From positions 310,001 through 374,000 of the forward strand of contig JBLDXI010000063.1 in the NCBI GenBank assembly GCA_047495785.1: a DNA stretch of 64,000 nucleotides, given 5' to 3'. Under the pieces are notes generated by a model. That model made no database searches. It saw only the letters and a program-made list of their open reading frames with translations, and was not told the origin of the DNA. The stretch comes from Lepidodermella squamata (taxonomy: Eukaryota > Gastrotricha). A program made the position numbers and the translations under genes. This document shows positions 35,140 to 48,900 of the stretch, one piece after another (position 1 is the stretch's first letter; each line of letters begins with the position of its first letter).

Positions 35140-38100
35140 CTGTTTTCAGCCGTTTCACGTACTGCCGGTATTCGGCATCATGCACACTCGTGGCGAATCA
35201 ACGCCATCCGTGCATCATTCGATCGTGGCAGCAATTGCAAACGAAATAGCACCCGATTGAGGCACATCGCTGTTGACGCGGTATTCGCAGCAAGCCTGAG
35301 CGGGCTAACATGGCTGTTTTCAGCCGTCGCACGTACTGCCGGTATTCGGCATCATGCCCACTCGTGGCGAATCAACTCCATCCGTCCATCATTCGATCGT
35401 GGCAGCAATTGCAAACGCAATAGCACCCGATTAAGGCACATCGCTGTTGACGCGGTATTCGCAGCAAGCCTGAGCGGGCTAACATGGCTGTTTTCAGCCG
35501 TCGCACGTACTGCCGGTATTCGGCATCATGCACACTCGTGGCGAATCAACGCCATCCGTGCATCATTCGATCGTGGCAGCAATTGCAAACGAAATAGCAC
35601 CCGATTGAGGCACATCGCTGTTGACGCGGTATTCGCAGCAAGCCTGAGCGGGCTGACATGGCTGTTTTCAGCCGTCGCACGTACTGCCGGTATTCGGCAT
35701 CATGCACACTCGTGGCGAATCAACGCCATCCGTGCATCATTCGATCGTGGCAGCAATTGCAAACGCAATAGCACCCGATTGAGGCACATCGCTGTTGACG
35801 CGGTATTCGCAGCAAGCCTGAGCGGGCTAACATGGCTGTTTTCAGCCGTTTCACGTACTGCCGGTATTCGGCATCATGCACATTCGTGGCCATTCGTTCA
35901 ACGGCATCCGTGCATCATTCGATCGTGGCAGCAATTGCAAACGCAATAGCACCCGATTAAGGCACATCGCTGTTGACGCGGTATTCGCAGCAAGCCTGAG
36001 CGGGCTAACATGGCTGTTTTCAGCCGTCGCACGTACTGCCGGTATTCGGCATCATGCACATTCGTGGCCATTCGTTCAACGGCATCCGTGCATCATTCGA
36101 TCGTGGCAGCAATTGCAAACGCAATGGCAGCCGATTGAGGCACATCGCTGTTGACGCGGTATTCGCAGCGAGCCTGAGCGGGCTAACATGGCTGTTTTCA
36201 GCCGTCGCACGTACTGCCGGTATTCGGCATCATGCACACTCGTGGCGAATCAACGCCATCCGTGCATCATTCGATCGTGGCAGCAATTGCAAACGCAATG
36301 GCAGCCGATTGAGGCACATCGCTGTTGACGCGGTATTCGCAGCAAGCCTGAGCGGGCTAACATGGCTGTTTTCAGCCGTTTCACGTACTGCCGGTATTCG
36401 GCATCATCCCACTCGTGGCGAATCAACGCCATCCGTGCATCATTCGATCGTGGCAGCAATTGCAAACGCAATGGCAGCCGATTGAGGCACATCGCTGTCG
36501 ACGCGGTATTCGTAGCGAGCCTGAGCGGGCTAACATGGCTGTTTTCAGCCGTTTCACGTACTGCCGGTATTCGGTATCATGCCCAATCGTGGCGAGTCAA
36601 CGGCATCCGTGCATCATTCGATCGTGGCAGCAATTGCAAACGCAATGGCAGCCGATTGAGGCACATCGCTGTTGACGCGGTATCCGCAGCAAGCCTGAGC
36701 GGGCTAACATGGCTGTTTTCAGCCGTCGCACGTACTGCCGGTATTCGGCATCATGCACATTCGTGGCCATTCGTTCAACGGCATCCGTGCATCATTCGAT
36801 CGTGGCAGCAATTGCAAACGCAATGGCAGCCGATTGAGGCACATCGCTGTTGACGCGGTATTCGCAGCGAGCCTGAGCGGGCTAACATGGCTGTTTTCAG
36901 CCGTCGCACGTACTGCCGGTATTCGGCATCATGCACACTCGTGGCGAATCAACGCCATCCGTGCATCATTCGATCGTGGCAGCAATTGCAAACGCAATGG
37001 CAGCCGATTGAGGCACATCGCTGTTGACGCGGTATTCGCAGCGAGCCTGAGCGGGCTAACATGGCTGTTTTCAGCCGTTTCACGTACTGCCGGTATTCGG
37101 CATCATGCACATTCGTGGCCATTCGTTCAACGGCATCCGTGCATCATTCGATCGTGGCAGCAATTGCAAACGCAATGGCAGCCGATTGAGGCACATCGCT
37201 GTTGACGCGGTATTCGCAGCAAGCCTGAGCGGGCTAACATGGCTGTTTTCAGCCGTTTCACGTACTGCCGGTATTCGGCATCATGCACACTCGTGGCGAA
37301 TCAACGCCATCCGTGCATCATTCGATCGTGGCAGCAATTGCAAACGAAATAGCACCCGATTGAGGCACATCGCTGTTGACGCGGTATTCGCAGCAAGCCT
37401 GAGCGGGCTAACATGGCTGTTTTCAGCCGTTTCACGTACTGCCGGTATTCGGCATCATGCACACTCGTGGCGAATCAACGCCATCCGTGCATCATTCGAT
37501 CGTGGCAGCAATTGCAAACGAAATAGCACCCGATTGAGGCACATCGCTGTTGACGCGGTATTCGCAGCAAGCCTGAGCGGGCTAACATGGCTGTTTTCAG
37601 CCGTCGCACGTACTGCCGGTATTCGGCATCATGCCCACTCGTGGCGAATCAACTCCATCCGTCCATCATTCGATCGTGGCAGCAATTGCAAACGCAATAG
37701 CACCCGATTAAGGCAAATCGCTGTTGACGCGGTATTCGCAGCAAGCCTGAGCGGGCTAACATGGCTGTTTTCAGCCGTCGCACGTACTGCCGGTATTCGG
37801 CATCATGCACACTCGTGGCGAATCAACGCCATCCGTGCATCATTCGATCGTGGCAGCAATTGCAAACGAAATAGCACCCGATTGAGGCACATCGCTGTTG
37901 ACGCGGTATTCGCAGCAAGCCTGAGCGGGCTGACATGGCTGTTTTCAGCCGTCGCACGTACTGCCGGTATTCGGCATCATGCACACTCGTGGCGAATCAA
38001 CGCCATCCGTGCATCATTCGATCGTGGCAGCAATTGCAAACGCAATAGCACCCGATTGAGGCACATCGCTGTTGACGCGGTATTCGCAGCAAGCCTGAGC

Positions 38101-38477
38101 GGGCTAACATGGCTGTTTTCAGCCGTTTCACGTACTGCCGGTATTCGGCATCATGCACATTCGTGGCCATTCGTTCAACGGCATCCGTGCATCATTCGAT
38201 CGTGGCAGCAATTGCAAACGCAATAGCACCCGATTAAGGCACATCGCTGTTGACGCGGTATTCGCAGCAAGCCTGAGCGGGCTAACATGGCTGTTTTCAG
38301 CCGTCGCACGTACTGCCGGTATTCGGCATCATGCACATTCGTGGCCATTCGTTCAACGGCATCCGTGCATCATTCGATCGTGGCAGCAATTGCAAACGCA
38401 ATGGCAGCCGATTGAGGCACATCGCTGTTGACGCGGTATTCGCAGCGAGCCTGAGCGGGCTAACATGGCTGTTTTCA
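35140..38477 (+). repeat. higher-order copy pair, offset 2277 bp (13 monomers)
   Basis: About 1.06 kb from 35140 recurs from 37417. The rare CATCCGTCCATC variant (35377 and 37654) and the order of 174- and 178-bp units are preserved. One difference is AGGCAAATC for AGGCACATC at about 37714. The same rare variant also occurs at 33451, so three related copies exist. Confidence 0.75.
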
Positions 38478-39649
38478 GCCGTTTCACGTACTGCCGGTAT
38501 TCGGCATCATGCACACTCGTGGCGAATCAACGCCATCCGTGCATCATTCGATCGTGGCAGCAATTGCAAACGAAATAGCACCCGATTGAGGCACATCGCT
38601 GTTGACGCGGTATTCGCAGCAAGCCTGAGCGGGCTAACATGGCTGTTTTCAGCCGTCGCACGTACTGCCGGTATTCGGCATCATGCACATTCGTGGCCAT
38701 TCGTTCAACGGCATCCGTGCATCATTCGATCGTGGCAGCAATTGCAAACGCAATGGCAGCCGATTGAGGCACATCGCTGTTGACGCGGTATTCGCAGCAA
38801 GCCTGAGCGGGCTAACATGGCTGTTTTCAGCCGTTTCACGTACTGCCGGTATTCGGCATCATCCCACTCGTGGCGAATCAACGCCATCCGTGCATCATTC
38901 GATCGTGGCAGCAATTGCAAACGCAATGGCAGCCGATTGAGGCACATCGCTGTCGACGCGGTATTCGTAGCGAGCCTGAGCGGGCTAACATGGCTGTTTT
39001 CAGCCGTTTCACGTACTGCCGGTATTCGGTATCATGCCCAATCGTGGCGAGTCAACGGCATCCGTGCATCATTCGATCGTGGCAGCAATTGCAAACGCAA
39101 TGGCAGCCGATTGAGGCACATCGCTGCCGACGCGGTATTCGTAGCGAGTCTGAGCGGGCTAACATGGCTGTTTTCAGCCGTCGCACGTACTGCCGGTATT
39201 CGGCATCATGCACATTCGTGGCCATTCGTTCAACGGCATCCGTGCATCATTCGATCGTGGCAGCAATTGCAAACGCAATGGCAGCCGATTGAGGCACATC
39301 GCTGTTGACGCGGTATTCGCAGCGAGCCTGAGCGGGCTAACATGGCTGTTTTCAGCCGTCGCACGTACTGCCGGTATTCGGCATCATGCACACTCGTGGC
39401 GAATCAACGCCATCCGTGCATCATTCGATCGTGGCAGCAATTGCAAACGAAATAGCACCCGATTGAGGCACATCGCTGTTGACGCGGTATTCGCAGCAAG
39501 CCTGAGCGGGCTGACATGGCTGTTTTCAGCCGTCGCACGTACTGCCGGTATTCGGCATCATCCCACTCATGGCGAATCTACGCCATCCGTGCATCATTCG
39601 ATCGTGGCAGCAATTGCAAACGCAATGGCAGCCGATTGAGGCACATCGC

Positions 39650-40000
39650 TGTTGACGCGGTATTCGCAGCAAGCCTGAGCGGGCTAACATGGCTGTTTTC
39701 AGCCGTTTCAGGTACTGCCGGTATTCGGCATCATCCCACTCGTGGCGAATCAACGCCATCATTCGATCGTGGCAGCAATTGCAAACGCAATGGCAGCCGA
39801 TTGAGGCACATCGCTGACGACGCGGTATTCGTAGCGAGCCTGAGCGGGCTAACATGGCTGTTTTCAGCCGTTTCACGTACTGCCGGTATTCGGCATCATC
39901 CCACTCGTGGCGAATCAACGCCATCCGGGCATCATTCGATCTTGGCAGCAATTGCAAACGAAATAGCACCCGATTGAGGCACATCGCTGTTGACGCGGTA
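39650..40000 (+). repeat. marked satellite segment, copy 1 (offset 5937 bp)
   Basis: This segment carries a combination of private changes: TTTCAGGTACTG, an 8-bp deletion joining CGCCATC to ATTCG at 39754, GCTGACGACG, and CGATCTTGGC. The same set recurs 5937 bp to the right. Confidence 0.8.
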
Positions 40001-43000
40001 TTCGCAGCGAGCCTGAGCGGGCTAACATGGCTGTTTTCAGCCGTTTCACGTACTGCCGGTATTCGGTATCATGCCCAATCGTGGCGAGTCAACGGCATCC
40101 GTGCATCATTCGATCGTGGCAGCAATTGCAAACGCAATGGCAGCCGATTGAGGCACATCGCTGTTGACGCGGTATTCGCAGCAAGCCTGAGCGGGCTAAC
40201 ATGGCTGTTTTCAGCCGTCGCACGTACTGCCGGTATTCGGCATCATGCACATTCGTGGCCATTCGTTCAACGGCATCCGTGCATCATTCGATCGTGGCAG
40301 CAATTGCAAACGCAATGGCAGCCGATTGAGGCACATCGCTGTTGACGCGGTATTCGCAGCGAGCCTGAGCGGGCTAACATGGCTGTTTTCAGCCGTCGCA
40401 CGTACTGCCGGTATTCGGCATCATGCACACTCGTGGCGAATCAACGCCATCCGTGCATCATTCGATCGTGGCAGCAATTGCAAACGCAATGGCAGCCGAT
40501 TGAGGCACATCGCTGTTGACGCGGTATTCGCAGCAAGCCTGAGCGGGCTAACATGGCTGTTTTCAGCCGTTTCACGTACTGCCGGTATTCGGCATCATCC
40601 CACTCGTGGCGAATCAACGCCATCCGTGCATCATTCGATCGTGGCAGCAATTGCAAACGCAATGGCAGCCGATTGAGGCACATCGCTGTCGACGCGGTAT
40701 TCGTAGCGAGCCTGAGCGGGCTAACATGGCTGTTTTCAGCCGTCGCACGTACTGCCGGTATTCGGCATCATGCACACTCGTGGCGAATCAACGCCATCCG
40801 TGCATCATTCGATCGTGGCAGCAATTGCAAACGCAATAGCACCCGATTGAGGCACATCGCTGTTGACGCGGTATTCGCAGCAAGCCTGAGCGGGCTAACA
40901 TGGCTGTTTTCAGCCGTTTCACGTACTGCCGGTATTCGGCATCATGCACATTCGTGGCCATTCGTTCAACGGCATCCGTGCATCATTCGATCGTGGCAGC
41001 AATTGCAAACGCAATGGCAGCCGATTGAGGCACATCGCTGTTGACGCGGTATTCGCAGCGAGCCTGAGCGGGCTAACATGGCTGTTTTCAGCCGTTTCAC
41101 GTACTGCCGGTATTCGGTATCATGCCCAATCGTGGCGAGTCAACGGCATCCGTGCATCATTCGATCGTGGCAGCAATTGCAAACGCAATAGCACCCGATT
41201 AAGGCACATCGCTGTTGACGCGGTATTCGCAGCGAGCCTGAGCGGGCTGACATGGTTGTTTTCAGCCGTTTAAAGTACTGCCGGTATTCGGCATCATGCC
41301 CACTCGTGGCGAATCAACGCCATCCGTGCATCATTCGATCGTGGCAGCAATTGCAAACGCAATAGCACCCGATTGAGGCACATCGCTGTTGACGCGGTAT
41401 TCGCAGCAAGCCTGAGCGGGCTAACATGGCTGTTTTCAGCTGTTTCACGTACTGCCGGTATTCGGCATCATCCCACTCGTGGCGAATCAACGCCATCCGT
41501 GCATCATTCGATCGTGGCAGCAATTGCAAACGAAATAGCACCCGATTGAGGCACATCGCTGTCGACGCGGTATTCGTAGCGAGCCTGAGCGGGCTAACAT
41601 GGCTGTTTTCAGCCGTCGCACGTACTGCCGGTATTCGGCATCATGCACACTCGTGGCGAATCAACGCCATCCGTGCATCATTCGATCGTGGCAGCAATTG
41701 CAAACGCAATAGCACCCGATTGAGGCACATCGCTGTTGACGCGGTATTCGCAGCAAGCCTGAGCGGGCTAACATGGCTGTTTTCAGCCGTTTCACGTACT
41801 GCCGGTATTCGGCATCATGCACATTCGTGGCCATTCGTTCAACGGCATCCGTGCATCATTCGATCGTGGCAGCAATTGCAAACGCAATGGCAGCCGATTG
41901 AGGCACATCGCTGTTGACGCGGTATTCGCAGCGAGCCTGAGCGGGCTAACATGGCTGTTTTCAGCCGTTTCACGTACTGCCGGTATTCGGTATCATGCCC
42001 AATCGTGGCGAGTCAACGGCATCCGTGCATCATTCGATCGTGGCAGCAATTGCAAACGCAATAGCACCCGATTAAGGCACATCGCTGTTGACGCGGTATT
42101 CGCAGCAAGCCTGAGCGGGCTAACATGGCTGTTTTCAGCCGTCGCACGTACTGCCGGTATTCGGCATCATGCACACTCGTGGCGAATCAACGCCATCCGT
42201 GCATCATTCGATCGTGGCAGCAATTGCAAACGCAATAGCACCCGATTAAGGCACATCGCTGTTGACGCGGTATTCGCAGCAAGCCTGAGCGGGCTAACAT
42301 GGCTGTTTTCAGCCGTCGCACGTACTGCCGGTATTCGGCATCATGCACATTCGTGGCCATTCGTTCAACGGCATCCGTGCATCATTCGATCGTGGCAGCA
42401 ATTGCAAACGCAATGGCAGCCGATTGAGGCACATCGCTGTTGACGCGGTATTCGCAGCGAGCCTGAGCGGGCTAACATGGCTGTTTTCAGCCGTTTCACG
42501 TACTGCCGGTATTCGGCATCATCCCACTCGTGGCGAATCAACGCCATCCGTGCATCATTCGATCGTGGCAGCAATTGCAAACGAAATAGCACCCGATTGA
42601 GGCACATCGCTGTCGACGCGGTATTCGCAGCAAGCCTGAGCGGGCTAACATGGCTGTTTTCAGCCGTCGCACGTACTGCCGGTATTCGGCATCATGCACA
42701 CTCGTGGCGAATCAACGCCATCCGTGCATCATTCGATCGTGGCAGCAATTGCAAACGCAATAGCACCCGATTGAGGCACATCGCTGTTGACGCGGTATTC
42801 GCAGCAAGCCTGAGCGGGCTAACATGGCTGTTTTCAGCCGTTTCACGTACTGCCGGTATTCGGCATCATCCCACTCGTGGCGAATCAACGCCATCCGTGC
42901 ATCATTCGATCGTGGCAGCAATTGCAAACGCAATAGCACCCGATTGAGGCACATCGCTGTTGACGCGGTATTCGCAGCAAGCCTGAGCGGGCTAACATGG

Positions 43001-45586
43001 CTGTTTTCAGCCGTCGCACGTACTGCCGGTATTCGGCATCATGCACACTCGTGGCGAATCAACGCCATCCGTGCATCATTCGATCGTGGCAGCAATTGCA
43101 AACGCAATAGCACCCGATTGAGGCACATCGCTGTTGACGCGGTATTCGCAGCAAGCCTGAGCGGGCTAACATGGCTGTTTTCAGCCGTTTCACGTACTGC
43201 CGGTATTCGGCATCATGCACATTCGTGGCCATTCGTTCAACGGCATCCGTGCATCATTCGATCGTGGCAGCAATTGCAAACGCAATAGCACCCGATTAAG
43301 GCACATCGCTGTTGACGCGGTATTCGCAGCAAGCCTGAGCGGGCTAACATGGCTGTTTTCAGCCGTCGCACGTACTGCCGGTATTCGGCATCATGCACAC
43401 TCGTGGCGAATCAACGCCATCCGTGCATCATTCGATCGTGGCAGCAATTGCAAACGCAATGGCAGCCGATTGAGGCACATCGCTGTTGACGCGGTATTCG
43501 CAGCAAGCCTGAGCGGGCTAACATGGCTGTTTTCAGCCGTTTCACGTACTGCCGGTATTCGGCATCATGCACATTCGTGGCCATTCGTTCAACGGCATCC
43601 GTGCATCATTCGATCGTGGCAGCAATTGCAAACGCAATAGCACCCGATTAAGGCACATCGCTGTTGACGCGGTATTCGCAGCAAGCCTGAGCGGGCTAAC
43701 ATGGCTGTTTTCAGCCGTCGCACGTACTGCCGGTATTCGGCATCATGCACATTCGTGGCCATTCGTTCAACGGCATCCGTGCATCATTCGATCGTGGCAG
43801 CAATTGCAAACGCAATGGCAGCCGATTGAGGCACATCGCTGTTGACGCGGTATTCGCAGCGAGCCTGAGCGGGCTAACATGGCTGTTTTCAGCCGTTTCA
43901 CGTACTGCCGGTATTCGGTATCATGCCCAATCGTGGCGAATCAACGCCATCCGTGCATCATTCGATCGTGGCAGCAATTGCAAACGCAATGGCAGCCGAT
44001 TGAGGCACATCGCTGTTGACGCGGTATTCGCAGCAAGCCTGAGCGGGCTAACATGGCTGTTTTCAGCCGTCGCACGTACTGCCGGTATTCGGCATCATGC
44101 ACACTCGTGGCGAATCAACGCCATCCGTGCATCATTCGATCGTGGCAGCAATTGCAAACGCAATGGCAGCCGATTGAGGCACATCGCTGTTGACGCGGTA
44201 TTCGCAGCGAGCCTGAGCGGGCTAACATGGCTGTTTTCAGCCGTCGCACGTACTGCCGGTATTCGGCATCATGCACACTCGTGGCGAATCAACGCCATCC
44301 GTGCATCATTCGATCGTGGCAGCAATTGCAAACGCAATAGCACCCGATTAAGGCACATCGCTGTTGACGCGGTATTCGCAGCAAGCCTGAGCGGGCTAAC
44401 ATGGCTGTTTTCAGCCGTCGCACGTACTGCCGGTATTCGGCATCATGCACATTCGTGGCCATTCGTTCAACGGCATCCGTGCATCATTCGATCGTGGCAG
44501 CAATTGCAAACGCAATAGCACCCGATTAAGGCACATCGCTGTTGACGCGGTATTCGCAGCGAGCCTGAGCGGGCTAACATGGCTGTTTTCAGCCGTCGCA
44601 CGTACTGCCGGTATTCGGCATCATGCACACTCGTGGCGAATCAACGCCATCCGTGCATCATTCGATCGTGGCAGCAATTGCAAACGCAATGGCAGCCGAT
44701 TGAGGCACATCGCTGTTGACGCGGTATTCGCAGCAAGCCTGAGCGGGCTAACATGGCTGTTTTCAGCCGTTTCACGTACTGCCGGTATTCGGCATCATCC
44801 CACTCGTGGCGAATCAACGCCATCCGTGCATCATTCGATCGTGGCAGCAATTGCAAACGCAATGGCAGCCGATTGAGGCACATCGCTGTCGACGCGGTAT
44901 TCGTAGCGAGCCTGAGCGGGCTAACATGGCTGTTTTCAGCCGTTTCACGTACTGCCGGTATTCGGTATCATGCCTAATCGTGGCGAGTCAACGGCATCCG
45001 TGCATCATTCGATCGTGGCAGCAATTGCAAACGCAATGGCAGCCGATTGAGGCACATCGCTGTCGACGCGGTATTCGCAGCAAGCCTGAGCGGGCTAACA
45101 TGGCTGTTTTCAGCCGTCGCACGTACTGCCGGTATTCGGCATCATGCACATTCGTGGCCATTCGTTCAACGGCATCCGTGCATCATTCGATCGTCGCAGC
45201 AATTGCAAACGCAATGGCAGCCGATTGAGGCACATCGCTGTTGACGCGGTATTCGCAGCGAGCCTGAGCGGGCTAACATGGCTGTTTTCAGCCGTCGCAC
45301 GTACTGCCGGTATTCGGCATCATGCACACTCGTGGCGAATCAACGCCATCCGTGCATCATTCGATCGTGGCAGCAATTGCAAACGAAATAGCACCCGATT
45401 GAGGCACATCGCTGTTGACGCGGTATTCGCAGCGAGCCTGAGCGGGCTGACATGGCTGTTTTCAGCCGTCGCACGTACTGCCGGTATTCGGCATCATGCA
45501 CACTCGTGGCGAATCAACGCCATCCGTGCATCATTCGATCGTGGCAGCAATTGCAAACGAAATAGCACCCGATTGAGGCACATCGC

Positions 45587-45937
45587 TGTTGACGCGGTAT
45601 TCGCAGCAAGCCTGAGCGGGCTAACATGGCTGTTTTCAGCCGTTTCAGGTACTGCCGGTATTCGGCATCATCCCACTCGTGGCGAATCAACGCCATCATT
45701 CGATCGTGGCAGCAATTGCAAACGCAATGGCAGCCGATTGAGGCACATCGCTGACGACGCGGTATTCGTAGCGAGCCTGAGCGGGCTAACATGGCTGTTT
45801 TCAGCCGTTTCACGTACTGCCGGTATTCGGCATCATCCCACTCGTGGCGAATCAACGCCATCCGTGCATCATTCGATCTTGGCAGCAATTGCAAACGAAA
45901 TAGCACCCGATTGAGGCACATCGCTGTTGACGCGGTA
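45587..45937 (+). repeat. marked satellite segment, copy 2 (offset 5937 bp)
   Basis: This segment carries the same four private changes as the segment at 39650, with the 8-bp deletion at 45691. The surrounding unit order differs on the left side, so one copy was moved or amplified as part of a longer block. Confidence 0.8.
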
Positions 45938-48900
45938 TTCGCAGCAAGCCTGAGCGGGCTGACATGGCTGTTTTCAGCCGTCGCACGTACTGCGGGTATT
46001 CGGCATCATCCCACTCATGGCGAATCCACGCCATCCGTGCATCATTCGATCGTGGCAGCAATTGCAAACGCAATGGCAGCCGATTGAGGCACATCGCTGT
46101 TGACGCGTTATTCGCAGCAAGCCTGAGCGGGCTAACATGGCTGTTTTCAGCCGTCGCACGTACTGCCGGTATTCGGTATCATGCCCAATCGTGGCGAGTC
46201 AACGGCATCCGTGCATCATTCGATCGTGGCAGCAATTGCAAACGCAATAGCACCCGATTAAGGCACATCGCTGTTGACGCGGTATTCGCAGCAAGCCTGA
46301 GCGGGCTAACATGGCTGTTTTCAGCTTTTTCACGTACTGCCGGTATTCGGTATCATGCCCAATCGTGGCGAGTCAACGGCATCCGTGCATCATTCGATCG
46401 TGGCAGCAATTGCAAACGCAATAGCACCCGATTAAGGCACATCGCTGTTGACGCGGTATTCGCAGCGAGCCTGAGCGGGCTGACATGGTTGTTTTCAGCC
46501 GTTTAAAGTACTGCCGGTATTCGGCATCATGCCCACTCGTGGCGAATCAACGCCATCCGTGCATCATTCGATCGTGGCAGCAATTGCAAACGCAATAGCA
46601 CCCGATTGAGGCACATCGCTGTTGACGCGGTATTCGCAGCAAGCCTGAGCGGGCTAACATGGCTGTTTTCAGCTGTTTCACGTACTGCCGGTATTCGGCA
46701 TCATCCCACTCGTGGCGAATCAACGCCATCCGTGCATCATTCGATCGTGGCAGCAATTGCAAACGAAATAGCACCCGATTGAGGCACATCGCTGTCGACG
46801 CGGTATTCGCAGCAAGCCTGAGCGGGCTAACATGGCTGTTTTCAGCCGTCACACGTACTGCCGGTATTCGGCATCATGCCCACTCGTGGCAAATCAACGC
46901 AATCCGTACATCATTCGATCGTGGCAGCAATTGCAAACGAAATAGCACCCGATTGAGGCACATCGCTGTTGACGCGGTATTCCCAGCGAGCCTGAGCGGG
47001 CTAACATGGCTGTTTTCAGCCGTCACACGTACTGCCAGTATTCGGCATCATGCCCACTCATGGCGAATCAACGGCATCCGTGCATCATTCGATCGTGGCA
47101 GCAATTGCAAACGCAATGGCAGCCGATTGAGGCACATCGCTGTTGACGCGGTATTCGCAGCAAGCCTGAGCGGGCTAACATGGCTGTTTTCAGCCGTCGC
47201 ACGTACTGCCGGTATTCGGCATCATCCCACTCATGGCGAATCTACGCCATCCGTGCATCATTCGATCGTGGCAGCAATTGCAAACGCAATGGCAGCCGAT
47301 TGAGGCACATCGCTGTTGACGCGGTATTCGCAGCAAGCCTGAGCGGGCTAACATGGCTGTTTTCAGCCGTCGCACGTACTGCCGGTATTCGGCATCATCC
47401 CACTCATGGCGAATCTACGCCATCCGTGCATCATTCGATCGTGGCAGCAATTGCAAACGCAATAGCACCCGATTAAGGCACATCGCTGTTGACGCGGTAT
47501 TCGCAGCAAGCCTGAGCGGGCTAACATGGCTGTTTTCAGCCGTTTCACGTACTGCCGGTATTCGGCATCATCCCACTCGTGGCGAATCAACGCCATCCGT
47601 GCATCATTCGATCGTGGCAGCAATTGCAAACGCAATGGCAGCCGATTGAGGCACATCGCTGTCGACGCGGTATTCGTAGCGAGCCTGAGCGGGCTAACAT
47701 GGCTGTTTTCAGCCGTTTCACGTACTGCCGGTATTCGGCATCATGCACACTCGTGGCGAATCAACGCCATCCGTGCATCATTCGATCGTGGCAGCAATTG
47801 CAAACGAAATAGCACCCGATTGAGGCACATCGCTGTTGACGCGGTATTCGCAGCGAGCCTGAGCGGGCTGACATGGTTGTTTTCAGCTGTTTCCCGTACT
47901 GCCGGTATTCGGCATCATCCCACTCGTGGCGAATCAACGCCATCCGTGCATCATTCGATCGTGGCAGCAATTGCAATCGAAATAGCACCCGATTGAGGCA
48001 CATCGCTGTTGACGCGGTATTCGCAGCAAGCCTGAGCGGGCTAACATGGCTGTTTTCAGCCGTTTCACGTACTGCCGGTATTCGGCATCATCCCACTCGT
48101 GGCGAATCAACGCCATCCGTGCATCATTCGATCGTGGCAGCAATTGCAAACGCAATGGCAGCCGATTGAGGCACATCGCTGTTGACGCGGTATTCGCAGC
48201 AAGCCTGAGCGGGCTAACATGGCTGTTTTCAGCCGTCGCACGTACTGCCGGTATTCGGCATCATGCACATTCGTGGCCATTCGTTCAACGGCATCCGTGC
48301 ATCATTCGATCGTGGCAGCAATTGCAAACGCAATGGCAGCCGATTGAGGCACATCGCTGTTGACGCGGTATTCGCAGCGAGCCTGAGCGGGCTAACATGG
48401 CTGTTTTCAGCCGTCGCACGTACTGCCGGTATTCGGCATCATGCACACTCGTGGCGAATCAACGCCATCCGTGCATCATTCGATCGTGGCAGCAATTGCA
48501 AACGCAATGGCAGCCGATTGAGGCACATCGCTGTTGACGCGGTATTCGCAGCAAGCCTGAGCGGGCTAACATGGCTGTTTTCAGCCGTTTCACGTACTGC
48601 CGGTATTCGGCATCATCCCACTCGTGGCGAATCAACGCCATCCGTGCATCATTCGATCGTGGCAGCAATTGCAAACGCAATGGCAGCCGATTGAGGCACA
48701 TCGCTGTCGACGCGATATTCGCAGCAAGCCTGAGCGGGCTAACATGGCTGTTTTCAGCCGTCGCACGTACTGCCGGTATTCGGCATCATGCACATTCGTG
48801 GCCATTCGTTCAACGGCATCCGTGCATCATTCGATCGTGGCAGCAATTGCAAACGTAATGGCAGCCGATTGAGGCACATCGCTGTCGACGCGGTATTCGT

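Noticed and set aside
33157-38226. Long open reading frames of 315-462 codons in the array that could be read as repeat proteins
   Set aside because: They arise where consecutive units are 174 or 178 bp and lack stops. The same DNA is also open on the opposite strand, and neighbouring 173- and 195-bp units break the frame. No signal, domain or splice context supports them, so they are not annotated as genes.
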